A stretch of 64,000 nt of DNA from Allorhizobium borbori. Lineage in GTDB: Bacteria; Pseudomonadota; Alphaproteobacteria; Rhizobiales; Rhizobiaceae. Below, piece by piece: positions 9,298 through 17,631 of the stretch (its first letter is position 1; each line of letters starts with the position of its first letter). The DNA lies in contig NZ_JACIDU010000001.1 in NCBI RefSeq assembly GCF_014196535.1, positions 186,001-250,000 on the forward strand, given 5' to 3'. The position numbers were made by a program, and so were the translations under genes. The notes below the pieces were generated by a model. The model did not search any database and was not told the DNA's origin. It saw nothing but the letters and a program-made list of their open reading frames with translations.

Positions 9298-10278
9298 ATG
9301 ACCCTGGCAAACCTTCCTCCGCTCGTCACCGTTTTCGGAGGGTCTGGCTTCGTCGGACGTTATGTCGTCGGTGCGCTCGCCAAGCGTGGCTACCGCATCC
9401 GCGTCGCCTGTCGCCGGCCCGATCTGGCGCTGTTCCTGCAGCCGCTCGGCAATGTCGGCCAGATCTCTTTCGTGCAGGCGAACCTGCGCTACCCGGACTC
9501 GGTGACCAAGGCCGCCGAAGGCTCCGACCACATCGTCAACTGCGTCGGCTTGCTGGCTGAGAGCGGCAAGAACACCTTCGCCGCCGTGCAGGACAAGGGT
9601 GCAGCCGTGATCGCCGCCGCCGCCAAGGCTATCGGCGCAAAGCTGACCCACGTTTCCGCCATCGGCGCAGATGCGTCATCCGCATCGTTTTACGCCTCGA
9701 CCAAGGGCCGCGCCGAAAAGGCCGTCCTGGAAGCCGTTCCGGATGCCGTGATCATCCGCCCCTCCGTGGTATTCGGCCCGGAAGACAATTTCTTCAACAA
9801 GTTCGCTGCAATGGCGAAGACCTCGCCAGTTCTGCCGCTCATCGGCGGCGGCCAGACGAAGTTCCAGCCGGTTTATGCCGGTGACGTGGCCGAAGTCATC
9901 GCCCGCTCGGTGGATGGCAAGCTGAAGCCCGGCGCGACCTATGAACTCGGCGGCGAGGACGTGCTGTCCTTCGAGGACTGTCTGAAGCTCGTTCTCAAGA
10001 CGATCAGCCGCAAGCGCCTGCTCATCACCCTGCCTTTCGGTCTGGCCTCGGTCATCGGCAAGATTGCCGAGAAGGTTCCGCTCATCACCCCGCCGCTGAC
10101 GGGCGATCAGGTGGAACTGCTGCACAAGGACAATGTCGTTTCCGCTGCTGCGGAACAGGCCGGCCTGACGCTCAAGGGTCTTGGTATCGCGCCGGTTCTC
10201 ATCAGCTCGGTTCTGGCCAATTACACCGTGCACTTCCGTCCGCAGGGCCAGTTCACGCGCCCGGCCAAGGCCGCCTGA
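9298..10278 (+). CDS. NDUFA9-like atypical SDR (complex I-associated family)
   Basis: The 326-residue sequence begins with an NAD(P)-binding Rossmann motif (VTVFGGSGFVGRYVV) and keeps THVSAIGADASSASFYASTKGRAE, where YxxxK-type residues appear, and IIRPSVVFGPEDNFFNKFA. This pattern is typical of the NDUFA9 subfamily, whose mitochondrial member is an accessory subunit of respiratory complex I. Whether the bacterial protein binds complex I is unproven. A GAGGAG ribosome site precedes the ATG, and a strong terminator lies at 10316-10348. Confidence 0.87.
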   Translation: MTLANLPPLVTVFGGSGFVGRYVVGALAKRGYRIRVACRRPDLALFLQPLGNVGQISFVQANLRYPDSVTKAAEGSDHIVNCVGLLAESGKNTFAAVQDKGAAVIAAAAKAIGAKLTHVSAIGADASSASFYASTKGRAEKAVLEAVPDAVIIRPSVVFGPEDNFFNKFAAMAKTSPVLPLIGGGQTKFQPVYAGDVAEVIARSVDGKLKPGATYELGGEDVLSFEDCLKLVLKTISRKRLLITLPFGLASVIGKIAEKVPLITPPLTGDQVELLHKDNVVSAAAEQAGLTLKGLGIAPVLISSVLANYTVHFRPQGQFTRPAKAA

Positions 10279-10315
10279 TTTTTCAGCAGGCGCATGCCGG
10301 CTCTGTTGTTTGTGC

Positions 10316-10348
10316 AAACCCGGACGGGCATTCGCCCCTCCGGGTTTT
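10316..10348 (+). terminator. Intrinsic terminator after the NDUFA9-like gene
   Basis: An AACCCGGA/TCCGGGTT stem with an inner GGGC/GCCC stem and ATTC loop is followed by TTTT. It lies 38 bases past the stop codon. Confidence 0.85.
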
Positions 10349-10519
10349 CCTTTGCGTTGCATAAATGCAGCAGCTAAAAATAATAGACGTTAACTTGCGG
10401 TTCAGTATGAACCTCTATTGATATTGAGCGTTTGTAGACTTAGACAGCCTCGCAGCACGTAGCGGACTGTTTCGCGGCGGAACATACGTGCATCACCGAT
10501 TTTCGAAAGGCACTCCTCC

Positions 10520-10660
10520 ATGGGCAAGTCCATCGCGCTCTTCTTTGCGTGCGCGGCTCTCATCATCCTGACCGGTTCCTTCCTCTCGCCCGGCACAGTT
10601 GCCGCCGGCCGAGCCGAATGCAGCCCCGCTTACGGCGTGGACCCCTGCAACGCAGAATGA
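10520..10660 (+). CDS. Small secreted peptide, 46 residues
   Basis: An ATG at 10520 opens a 46-residue frame: a lysine at position 3, a hydrophobic core (SIALFFACAALIILTGSFL), then a likely signal-peptidase site in TVAAGRAE, leaving a short tail with two cysteines (ECSPAYGVDPCNAE). The tail could form one disulfide in the periplasm. An AGGCACTCCTCC stretch precedes the start. A strong symmetric terminator follows 8 bases after the stop, and an AT-rich stretch lies upstream, so it looks like a complete one-gene unit. No family was recognised. Confidence 0.6.
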   Translation: MGKSIALFFACAALIILTGSFLSPGTVAAGRAECSPAYGVDPCNAE

Positions 10661-10667
10661 GAGATAA

Positions 10668-10702
10668 CGAAAAGGGCCGGTTTGAAACCGGCCCTTTTCG
10701 TT
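10668..10702. terminator. Bidirectional intrinsic terminator
   Basis: Perfect 17-base arms (ACGAAAAGGGCCGGTTT and its complement) surround a single base. A-runs and T-runs flank both sides, so it can stop transcription from the small peptide gene (+) and from uppP (-), which converge here. Confidence 0.9.
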
Positions 10703-10749
10703 TGAGGCAAAGCCTGCCGCCGAAACGGTCAGGCGATTTTCACAGCCGG

Positions 10750-11556
10750 TCAGCCTGCCAGATAAAGGCCGACGAGACCGGCAATGCCGACGGCGATGCG
10801 CCACCAGGCGAAGGGCGCATAGCCGCGACGCGATACGAAATCGAGCAGCGAGCGCACGACCAGAAGCGCGGAGACAAAAGCCGCCACGAAGCCGATGGCA
10901 ATGATGGCGCTATCCCCGAAATTCAGGGCATCACGGTTCTTGTAGAGATCCAGTGTGAAAGCGCCGAGCATGGTGGGCATGGCGAGGAAGAATGAAAACT
11001 CCGCCGCCGAGCGCTTGTCCGCCCCCATGAGCAGGGCGCCGACAATGGTAGCGCCCGAGCGGGAGGTGCCGGGCACCATGGCAAGGCACTGGCAGAAGCC
11101 GATCTTGAGCGCCAGCGACAACGGATAATCGGAGACATCGTGGTAACGCGGCTTCAATTTCAGCTTATCGACCACGAGCAGGACGATGCCGCCGAGGATC
11201 AGAACCGTACAGATGAGCTTCGGCGTTTCAAAGAGAACACTCTTGATGAAGTCGTGCGCCAGAGCGCCGATGACAGCAGCCGGGAGGAAGCCGACGAGAA
11301 CGGCGAGAACGAAATGGCGGGCCTTGGCGCTGGTCGGCATCGCGACAGCGATCTGAACCAGTTTCGTGAAATAAACCAGAAGGATAGCAAGAATTGCACC
11401 GAGCTGGATCAAGACAGCGAATGTATTACCCGGCGATTCGAAACCAAGAAAGTGACCGGCGAGTAGAACGTGAGCAGTAGAGGAAACCGGAATGAACTCT
11501 GTCAGCCCCTCGATCAGGCCCAGAACGAGAGCGCTGATAATGGATTGGTCAGCCAT
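10750..11556 (-). CDS. uppP: Undecaprenyl-diphosphatase
   Basis: UppP (BacA) dephosphorylates undecaprenyl pyrophosphate at the periplasmic side of the membrane to recycle the peptidoglycan lipid carrier. Its overproduction gives bacitracin resistance. The 268-residue protein has about eight membrane segments and both signatures: the N-terminal [18 protein letters not shown] and the central [12 protein letters not shown]. The gene stands alone between the bidirectional terminator and the divergent GST gene. Confidence 0.96.
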   Translation of the reverse strand: MADQSIISALVLGLIEGLTEFIPVSSTAHVLLAGHFLGFESPGNTFAVLIQLGAILAILLVYFTKLVQIAVAMPTSAKARHFVLAVLVGFLPAAVIGALAHDFIKSVLFETPKLICTVLILGGIVLLVVDKLKLKPRYHDVSDYPLSLALKIGFCQCLAMVPGTSRSGATIVGALLMGADKRSAAEFSFFLAMPTMLGAFTLDLYKNRDALNFGDSAIIAIGFVAAFVSALLVVRSLLDFVSRRGYAPFAWWRIAVGIAGLVGLYLAG

Positions 11557-11708
11557 GATTTATCCTTTTTGCAGCCTTAGAAGGGCCAGCCTTTCGCTTG
11601 TGTCGATGGAGCGCTGCTTATATAGCTCAGCGAGTCTGCCGGCATGTGAGTGATAGACGAAACACGAGCAATTTCCAGCCAAACTTAACCGCAAGCGCGC
11701 ATTTCCAT

Positions 11709-12401
11709 ATGACAACCCTTTATCACCACCCGATGTCCGCCGCCTCCCGTTTTGTTCGCCTTATTCTTCAGGAATACGGCTATCAATACGATCTTGCCGA
11801 AGAACAACCCTGGGAAAAGCGGCGGGAATTCCTGACGCTGAATCCGGCCGGCACCCTGCCCGTCTATGTCGATGACAATATGAGGGTGTTGAGCGGCGCA
11901 ACGGTGATTTCGGAGTTTCTTGACGAAACCCACGGTGTGCTGAAGCGCGACCGCCGGCTTCTGGCGGAAGACCCGTTCCAGCGCGCAGAAATCCGCCGCC
12001 TGACGGAGTGGTTCCTGGAAAAAATGGAGCAGGACGTGACTATGCCGCTGGTGCGCGAGCGGGTATTCAAGCTGCAGATGCCGCCGACGATGGGCGGCGG
12101 TGCGCCGGATTCGAAAATCCTGCGCACGGCGCGCAACAATGTGCGCCAGCACATGAAGTATCTCGGATGGCTTTCGGCCTCCCGCCCCTGGCTGGCCGGT
12201 GACCGGCTTTCCTACGCCGATCTTGCGGCAGCAGCGGCAATTTCCGTGCTCGACTATCTCGGCGAGATCAACTGGCAGGAAAATCCGGAGGCGAAGGAGT
12301 GGTACCAGCGGCTGAAGTCGCGCCCCTCCATCCGCACATTGCTGACGGAGCGTATTCGTGGCGTCACGCCGGTTTCGCACTATGCGGACCTCGACTTCTA
12401 A
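11709..12401 (+). CDS. Glutathione S-transferase family protein
   Basis: The 230-residue protein has a thioredoxin-like N-terminal domain (TTLYHHPMSAASRFVRLILQ, then NPAGTLPVYVDD with the cis-Pro that contacts glutathione, and VLSGATVISEFLDE) and an all-helical C-terminal domain with the SYADLAAAAAISVLDYLG N-capping motif. This is the usual bacterial GST layout; the substrate is unknown. The ATG at 11709 fits the family start. The stop lies in the same frame as queG, only 18 bases before its apparent first codon, so the two are surely co-transcribed. Confidence 0.9.
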   Translation: MTTLYHHPMSAASRFVRLILQEYGYQYDLAEEQPWEKRREFLTLNPAGTLPVYVDDNMRVLSGATVISEFLDETHGVLKRDRRLLAEDPFQRAEIRRLTEWFLEKMEQDVTMPLVRERVFKLQMPPTMGGGAPDSKILRTARNNVRQHMKYLGWLSASRPWLAGDRLSYADLAAAAAISVLDYLGEINWQENPEAKEWYQRLKSRPSIRTLLTERIRGVTPVSHYADLDF

Positions 12402-12419
12402 ACACAGACGGAGGCCGGG

Positions 12420-13580
12420 ATCGCCGACGAGGACGCCAGGGCGCTGAAGCGCCGCGAGACGCTGACCGCCTTCCTGCACAAGGAAGCTGCGACGCTTGGC
12501 TTCGATGTCTGCCGTGTCACCACCCCGGATGCCATTCCGCTGGCTCCCGAACGGCTCGACGCCTTTCTGGAGGCCGGCCATCACGGCACGATGGAGTGGA
12601 TGGCGGAAACGCGCGAACGCCGTGCCGATCCCCGTGTACTGTGGCCGGATGTGCGCTCCGTCGTGCTCTTCGGCTTCAATTACGGCCCGGAAGACGATCC
12701 GCGCGCGCTGGCAGACCGAAAGGACAAGGCCGCCATTTCCGTCTATGCCCGCCATCGCGATTACCACGATGTCATCAAGGGCAAGCTCAAGGAGATCGCC
12801 ACCCGCTTCGCCGCGAAATCCGGCGAGGATGTGAAAGTGTTCGTGGATACGGCCCCCGTCATGGAAAAACCGCTCGCCGCCGCAGCCGGGCTCGGCTGGC
12901 AGGGCAAGCACACCAATCTCGTTTCCCGCGACTTCGGCTCCTGGCTTTTTCTCGGCAGCCTGTTCACCACCGCGGACCTGACGGTGGACGCGCCCGAGCG
13001 CGATCATTGCGGTTCCTGCCGTTCCTGTCTCGACGCCTGTCCGACGGATGCCTTTCCCGCCCCCTATCGCATCGATGCGCGGCGCTGCATTTCCTATCTC
13101 ACCATCGAGCACAAGGGGATTATCGCCCCCGAACTGCGCCCGCGCTTCGGCAATCGCATCTATGGCTGCGACGACTGTCTGGCCGCTTGTCCGTGGAACA
13201 AGTTCGCGGCGATCGCCTCCGAGATGAAACTGAAGGCGCGCGATGATCTCAAGGCGCCCGATATCGCCCTCTTCCTGACTTTCGACGATCCGACGTTCCG
13301 CAGCTTCTTCTCCGGTTCGCCGGTCAAGCGCATCGGCCGGGATCGCTTCGTGCGCAATGTGCTGATCGCCGCCGGCAATTCCGGAAGCGAAAGCTTCATT
13401 CCCGCCTGCACGCTCCTGCTCGATGATCCCTCGACCGATGTGCGCGGCATGGCCGTCTGGGCACTGTCGAGACTGATGACACCGAACGCATTTCACTCTC
13501 TATATATACAGCGGTCCGCAGACCCCGATCCGGTGGTCGCGGCGGAATGGGAAATGGCAGGAGAAACCCCATGCATCTGA
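12420..13580 (+). CDS. queG: Epoxyqueuosine reductase, apparent non-standard start codon
   Basis: QueG reduces epoxyqueuosine to queuosine in tRNA using cobalamin and two 4Fe-4S clusters. Both clusters are visible: CGSCRSCLDACPTDAF and CDDCLAACPWNKF. Translation from the ATC at 12420 gives 386 residues, the normal QueG length, and restores the conserved N-terminal block (KRRETLTAFLHKEAATLGF, then GHHGTMEWM). No ATG, GTG or TTG lies in frame between the upstream GST stop (12399-12401) and the ATG at 12591, which would drop 57 conserved residues. A GGAGG-like site sits 5-7 bases before the ATC. Either ATC is used, or one base differs from an ATG. The function call is secure; the start is not. 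Confidence 0.9.
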   Translation: MADEDARALKRRETLTAFLHKEAATLGFDVCRVTTPDAIPLAPERLDAFLEAGHHGTMEWMAETRERRADPRVLWPDVRSVVLFGFNYGPEDDPRALADRKDKAAISVYARHRDYHDVIKGKLKEIATRFAAKSGEDVKVFVDTAPVMEKPLAAAAGLGWQGKHTNLVSRDFGSWLFLGSLFTTADLTVDAPERDHCGSCRSCLDACPTDAFPAPYRIDARRCISYLTIEHKGIIAPELRPRFGNRIYGCDDCLAACPWNKFAAIASEMKLKARDDLKAPDIALFLTFDDPTFRSFFSGSPVKRIGRDRFVRNVLIAAGNSGSESFIPACTLLLDDPSTDVRGMAVWALSRLMTPNAFHSLYIQRSADPDPVVAAEWEMAGETPCI

Positions 13581-14434
13581 TGATCCTTGGCGCTGGCTAT
13601 TCCGGCCAGGCGATTGCCCAGGCTTTCGCAGCAAAGGGCTTTTCCGTTTCCGGCACGACGCGTTCGCCCGAGAAGGCGCAACGGTTGCAAGCGGCCGGCA
13701 TCTCGCCTTGCGTCTTCGATGGCGAGACCCTTTCCGCAGAACTGAGAACGACGCTTTCGACGGTGACCCATCTCGTCCAGTCCATTGCGCCAGATGTGGC
13801 GGGCGACCCCTTCCTGCGTCTGGCGTCCGATGTGGCCGTGCCCTCGCTCGAATGGATCGGCTATCTCTCCACCGTCGGCGTCTATGGCAATCATGACGGT
13901 GGCTGGGTGGATGAGCAAACTGAATGCAGGCCGGTCTCGGCCCGTTCCCGCGAGCGGGTGGCGGCGGAGGCGGCATGGGCTGCCTTTGCCGGGGCACGAC
14001 GCCTGCCGATGGCATCGCTGCGCCTGTCCGGCATTTACGGGCCGGGCCGCAATGCTTTCCTTAATCTGGCCAACGGTACGGCACGGCGCATCGTCAAACC
14101 CGGACAGGTCTTCAATCGCATCCACGTCGAAGACATCGGCGCGGCCGCTCTTTTTCTGGCTGAAAGACATGCGGACGGGCTCTACAATGTTACCGACAGT
14201 CTGCCCGCGCCGGCACCGGATGTGGTGGTCGAGGCGGCCCGGATGATGGGTGTCGAACCGCCGCCGGAGACCCCTTTCGATCCCGCCTCGATGTCGCAGA
14301 TGGCCCGCTCCTTCTATGGAGAGAACAAGCGCGTTTCGAACGCGAAGATTGTTTCCGAAGGCTTCACCTTCCGCTTTCCAGACTATCACTACGCCCTCAC
14401 GGACCTGTGGGAACGCAACCGCTGGCGCGGCTGA
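13571..14434 (+). CDS. NAD-dependent epimerase/dehydratase-like (YeeZ-type) SDR protein
   Basis: The 287-residue product begins with a Rossmann nucleotide site (MHLMILGAGYSGQAIAQAF) and continues with IGYLSTVGVYGNHDGGWVDE and LRLSGIYGPGRNAFLNL, which are atypical-SDR features resembling E. coli YeeZ. The active-site Tyr-x3-Lys is not clearly kept, so a redox reaction is doubtful. It overlaps the end of queG by 10 bases and is probably translated from the same message. The substrate is unknown. Confidence 0.8.
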   Translation: MHLMILGAGYSGQAIAQAFAAKGFSVSGTTRSPEKAQRLQAAGISPCVFDGETLSAELRTTLSTVTHLVQSIAPDVAGDPFLRLASDVAVPSLEWIGYLSTVGVYGNHDGGWVDEQTECRPVSARSRERVAAEAAWAAFAGARRLPMASLRLSGIYGPGRNAFLNLANGTARRIVKPGQVFNRIHVEDIGAAALFLAERHADGLYNVTDSLPAPAPDVVVEAARMMGVEPPPETPFDPASMSQMARSFYGENKRVSNAKIVSEGFTFRFPDYHYALTDLWERNRWRG

Positions 14435-14494
14435 TTTCGCATCCGCGAACCCCCGTTTCGGAAGAAAATTCCTGAAATGCGAGCTTTTTGAACA

Positions 14495-14510
14495 TTAATT
14501 CTTTGTTAAC
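14495..14510 (+). promoter_or_regulatory. Candidate CtrA-binding box
   Basis: TTAA, seven bases, then TTAAC matches the full CtrA consensus of alphaproteobacteria. It lies about 310 bases upstream of a cell-wall gene, which fits cell-cycle control of envelope growth, but the distance is long and the call is pattern-based only. Confidence 0.4.
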
Positions 14511-14705
14511 TCCCGAGCATCGCCACAAAGAATCCCCATTTCAGGCAGCGAATTGGGCACTGTTGGAAAATTATTTCTCTCATTTTTGTGATCACCCGAG
14601 AGCGAACCCTGTGACATCCGCAGGATTTGTTAGGGTTACTGATTCCAAAGCATTTTTCTGGACTATCCGATTTTCATAGCCCGATATGATTCATTCTGGT
14701 TGCAT

Positions 14706-14735
14706 CACGAATGTTACATTATGTAATGTTTCGTG
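14706..14735. promoter_or_regulatory. Nested inverted repeat upstream of the RlpA-like gene
   Basis: Outer arms CACGAA/TTCGTG and inner arms TTACAT/ATGTAA are arranged around one central base, giving a near-symmetric 30-base element ending 87 bases before the TTG start. It could be a dimeric regulator's operator or an RNA hairpin in the leader. Confidence 0.45.
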
Positions 14736-14822
14736 AATTGCCTTGGCCGTTTTTCGCCACTTTTGACCGTCTTTAAGCCCCCGCCGCTCAGGCGGAAGTT
14801 CAACGGCCCAAGGAATTACGGT

Positions 14823-15188
14823 TTGACGCTCAAAAAGCACCTCGCACTTGCAACCGCTTCGGCGATTCTTCTCTCCACCTTCGTCGCCCCGGTCGAAGCT
14901 CTTGCTACCCAGAATTGTGGCGGCGCTTCCTGGTATGCCCTCTCCTCCCGCACCGCCTCCGGCGAACGGATGAATGCATCGCTTCTGACCGCCGCGCACC
15001 GTTCCCTGAAATTCGGAACGAAGGTGAAAGTAACCAATCGCAACAATGGCAAGGCCGTGATCGTGCGCATCAATGACCGCGGTCCGTTCATCAAGGGTCG
15101 CGTGCTGGATTTGTCCAAGGCCGCCGCGCACCGCATCGGCATGGTAAGCTCGGGCACAGCGCATGTCTGTTTCCAGCCGGTCGGCTGA
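14823..15188 (+). CDS. RlpA-like double-psi beta-barrel secreted protein
   Basis: The product (121 residues from the TTG at 14823) has a signal peptide ([26 protein letters not shown]) and then a compact RlpA-type DPBB domain: [42 protein letters not shown] and [27 protein letters not shown]. RlpA proteins bind or cleave denuded septal glycan; this one has no SPOR domain, so septal targeting is not predicted from sequence. TTG is preferred because AAGGAA lies 8 bases upstream and translation from there gives a standard signal peptide; an ATG at 14733 would add a 30-residue basic extension. Confidence 0.85.
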   Translation: MTLKKHLALATASAILLSTFVAPVEALATQNCGGASWYALSSRTASGERMNASLLTAAHRSLKFGTKVKVTNRNNGKAVIVRINDRGPFIKGRVLDLSKAAAHRIGMVSSGTAHVCFQPVG

Positions 15189-15334
15189 GGCAATGCCGCG
15201 AGTCAGGGGCGGCCTTTGCGACCTTCAGGCGCAGACAAGGCTTGCCCTGACGCGGTTTCACCGCTAGAGCCCCGTTTGAGTTTCGCCCCGATGCACAGGC
15301 AATCCGGGCGTTTTGCGGAAGCGGGAGACGGAAT

Positions 15335-16624
15335 ATGCGGCTGGGCGGCAGGCTGAGCGGAGCCATCGAGGTGCTGGGCGACATCGAGACGCGCAAACGT
15401 CCGGTCGCCGATGCCCTGAAGGACTGGGGCCTTGCCCATCGTTTCGCCGGCTCCGGCGATCGTTCCGCCATCGGCAACATTGTCTATGACGCTTTGCGCC
15501 AACGCCTCTCCCACGCCTACATGATGGACGACGACAGTCCCCTGGCTCTGGGCTATGCCGTTCTTCTGCGCCAATGGGGTTTCACCCTTGAAACGCTTGG
15601 CGCCGAATTCGAGGGTGATCGCTTCGCCCCCGCGCCACTCAAGGCGGAAACGATTTCCGCCTTCGGCAGCCGCTCCCTCGAGGATGCCCCGCTTTATGTG
15701 CAGGGCGACATTCCGGAGTGGGTGCAGCCTTCGCTGGAAAGCGCCTTCGGTAACGGCTGGCTGGCGCAGGCACAGGCGCTGACCGAGCGCCCGACGCTCG
15801 ACCTGCGCGCCAACACGCTGAAGGCCGACCGCACCAAGGTGCTCAAGGCTCTGGAGCGTGCCAGCGCCACCGCGTGCGAGATCGCGCGCTTCGGTGTCCG
15901 CATTCCCGCCGGCGAGAAAACCGACCGCCTTCCCAACGTCACAGCCGAGCTTTCGTTCCAGAAAGGCTGGTTCGAGGTGCAGGATGAGGGTTCGCAGATC
16001 GTCGCCGATCTTGCCACGCCGCACGAGGGCGAACAGGTGCTGGACTACTGCGCCGGCGGCGGTGGCAAGACGCTGGCCATGGCGGCAGCCATGAACAACA
16101 AGGGGCAGGTGCACGCTTACGACACCGATTCCAAGCGCCTCGCTCCGATCATCGAACGCCTGAAGCGCGCCGGCACCCGCAATGTTCAGGTTCATGATGG
16201 CGAAGCAGGACTCGAACGGCTGAAGGGCCGTATGGATCGCGTGCTGGTCGACGCGCCTTGCACGGGTGCGGGTACGTGGCGCCGCCGCCCCGATACGAAG
16301 TGGCGGCTGACCCAGCGCAATCTCGAGGAGCGTGTCTCCCAGCAGCAACAGGCCCTGACCGAAGCCAGCCGTTTCGTGCGCCCCGGCGGCGCGCTCTATT
16401 ACATCACCTGCTCGGTGCTGCCGGAAGAAAACGACCGGCAAATGGCATGGTTCACGAAGACCAACCCGGACTTCGAGATCGTATCGGCCCTGCCGACCTG
16501 GGACCATCTCTTCGGTGCCTCCGCCCCCAGGCCTGTCAGCCTCGACGGCAAGACCCTGACGTTGACGCCTGCCGCCACCGATACGGACGGTTTCTTCTTC
16601 TGCCATCTCAAGCGGCTGAGCTGA
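15335..16624 (+). CDS. rsmB: RsmB/NOP2-family RNA (cytosine-5)-methyltransferase
   Basis: The 429-residue protein carries a NusB-like N-terminal helical region (IEVLGDIETRKRPVADALKDW) and a C-terminal SAM-dependent domain: VLDYCAGGGGKTLAMAA for SAM, VDAPCTGAGTWRRRPD with one cysteine and YITCSVLPEEND with the catalytic cysteine. RsmB methylates C967 of 16S rRNA in E. coli. Rhizobia often carry more than one family member, so the exact rRNA position is inferred. The ATG at 15335 fits the family N-terminus. Confidence 0.85.
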   Translation: MRLGGRLSGAIEVLGDIETRKRPVADALKDWGLAHRFAGSGDRSAIGNIVYDALRQRLSHAYMMDDDSPLALGYAVLLRQWGFTLETLGAEFEGDRFAPAPLKAETISAFGSRSLEDAPLYVQGDIPEWVQPSLESAFGNGWLAQAQALTERPTLDLRANTLKADRTKVLKALERASATACEIARFGVRIPAGEKTDRLPNVTAELSFQKGWFEVQDEGSQIVADLATPHEGEQVLDYCAGGGGKTLAMAAAMNNKGQVHAYDTDSKRLAPIIERLKRAGTRNVQVHDGEAGLERLKGRMDRVLVDAPCTGAGTWRRRPDTKWRLTQRNLEERVSQQQQALTEASRFVRPGGALYYITCSVLPEENDRQMAWFTKTNPDFEIVSALPTWDHLFGASAPRPVSLDGKTLTLTPAATDTDGFFFCHLKRLS

Positions 16625-16663
16625 CCACTGGAACGAAGACCGAAGCGCCCTAGATGATGGAGC

Positions 16664-17116
16664 ATGAAAACCTTCATCATCTACGCGCTTTTCATCGCCG
16701 CCGTTCTGGCCGCCGGTATTCTGACCGGCGTAAGCAATCTGCCCGGCCCGTGGTATGACAGCCTGCAGAAACCGTTCTTCCAGCCGCCGCCGTGGATCTT
16801 CAGCCCGGTCTGGACCGTTCTTTACGTAATGATCGCCGTTGCTGGCGCACGGACATGGCTTCGCGCCCCGGCCTCGGGCCGGATGCAGGTGTGGTTTGTG
16901 CAGATGGTGCTGAACCTTTTGTGGTCGCCTGCCTTTTTCGGGATGCAGAGCCCGGGCTTCGGACTGACGATCATCATTCCGCTTCTGGCGTTCATTCTCG
17001 CCTTCATCGCCATGAGCCGCGCAAAAGACCCGGCCAGCGTGTGGCTTTTCGCTCCCTATGCGCTGTGGACTGCCTTCGCCAGCGTTTTGAACGCCAGCAT
17101 CTTCCTCCTCAACTGA
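16664..17116 (+). CDS. tspO: TspO/MBR-family membrane protein
   Basis: The 150-residue protein has five membrane helices and the signature GVSNLPGPWYDSLQKPFFQPPPWIFSPVWTVLYVMIA followed by NLLWSPAFFGMQSPG. TspO binds tetrapyrroles and cholesterol-like ligands in membranes; in Rhodobacter and Sinorhizobium homologues it tunes pigment or stress genes. The length and all family landmarks are present. It is 39 bases after the RsmB gene. Confidence 0.93.
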   Translation: MKTFIIYALFIAAVLAAGILTGVSNLPGPWYDSLQKPFFQPPPWIFSPVWTVLYVMIAVAGARTWLRAPASGRMQVWFVQMVLNLLWSPAFFGMQSPGFGLTIIIPLLAFILAFIAMSRAKDPASVWLFAPYALWTAFASVLNASIFLLN

Positions 17117-17181
17117 GTGAACGCCTTGCCTTGCCGAAGCCGCATGTGCGTGCCACTCTCGCGGTGAACAGGGAGGAATCG

Positions 17182-17631
17182 ATGAGCGAGGGACATGCGG
17201 CATTCGTCCGCAATCGCGTCGAAGGCAATTTCAAACGTCAGCCGGCGCTGAAAAGCATGGGCGCCGAACTGACGCGCATCAGCCACGGCATCGTGGAACT
17301 GGAATTGCCGTTCAGCGAAAAGATGACGCAACAATATGGCTGGCTGCATGGCGGTGCGATTGCCGCCGGGCTCGATTCCGCCTGCGGTCTGGCCGCCTAT
17401 ACGCTGATCGATCCGGACGCCTCCGTTCTCACCATCGAATTCAAGGTCAATCTTCTCTCGCCGGGGCGCGGCACGCGCTTTCTCTTCCAGGGCGAAATCA
17501 CCAAGCCCGGCACCACCATTATCGTCGCGGATGGCCGCGCCTATGCACTCACCGACGGCCCTGCAAAGCTGATCGCATCCATGACCAGCACGCTGATGAT
17601 CGTGCGGGGTCGCGAGGATATTTCCGCATGA
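17182..17631 (+). CDS. PaaI-family hotdog thioesterase
   Basis: The 149-residue protein has a single hotdog fold with the PaaI landmark QQYGWLHGGAIAAGLDSACGLAAYTLI, where the HGG segment supports acyl-CoA thioester hydrolysis, and VLTIEFKVNLLSPGRGTRFLFQGEI. The acyl substrate is unknown. GGGAGGAATCG precedes the ATG at 17182. Its stop overlaps the nucleosidase ATG by 4 bases, so coupling is likely. Confidence 0.9.
   Translation: MSEGHAAFVRNRVEGNFKRQPALKSMGAELTRISHGIVELELPFSEKMTQQYGWLHGGAIAAGLDSACGLAAYTLIDPDASVLTIEFKVNLLSPGRGTRFLFQGEITKPGTTIIVADGRAYALTDGPAKLIASMTSTLMIVRGREDISA

Larger units (their letters stand above)
14435..14822. other. 388-base intergenic region upstream of the RlpA-like gene
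   Basis: No convincing gene was found here. The region is AT-rich for this window. It holds a CtrA-like TTAA-N7-TTAAC site (14495-14510), a nested inverted repeat (14706-14735) and an AAGGAA ribosome site (14809-14814). A 63-codon frame from 14488 has poor codon use and no ribosome site and is not called. Confidence 0.6.

Noticed and set aside
11685-13496. A 603-codon minus-strand frame opposite GST and queG
   Set aside because: Both sense genes are clear; the antisense product has no recognisable domain.
14488-14679. A 63-codon frame in the intergenic region before the RlpA-like gene
   Set aside because: No ribosome site, unusual codon use for this window, and it lies over the CtrA-like box.
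15203-17203. A 666-codon minus-strand frame opposite the RsmB-type and TspO genes
   Set aside because: Shadow of confident plus-strand genes; composition is typical of antisense translation.
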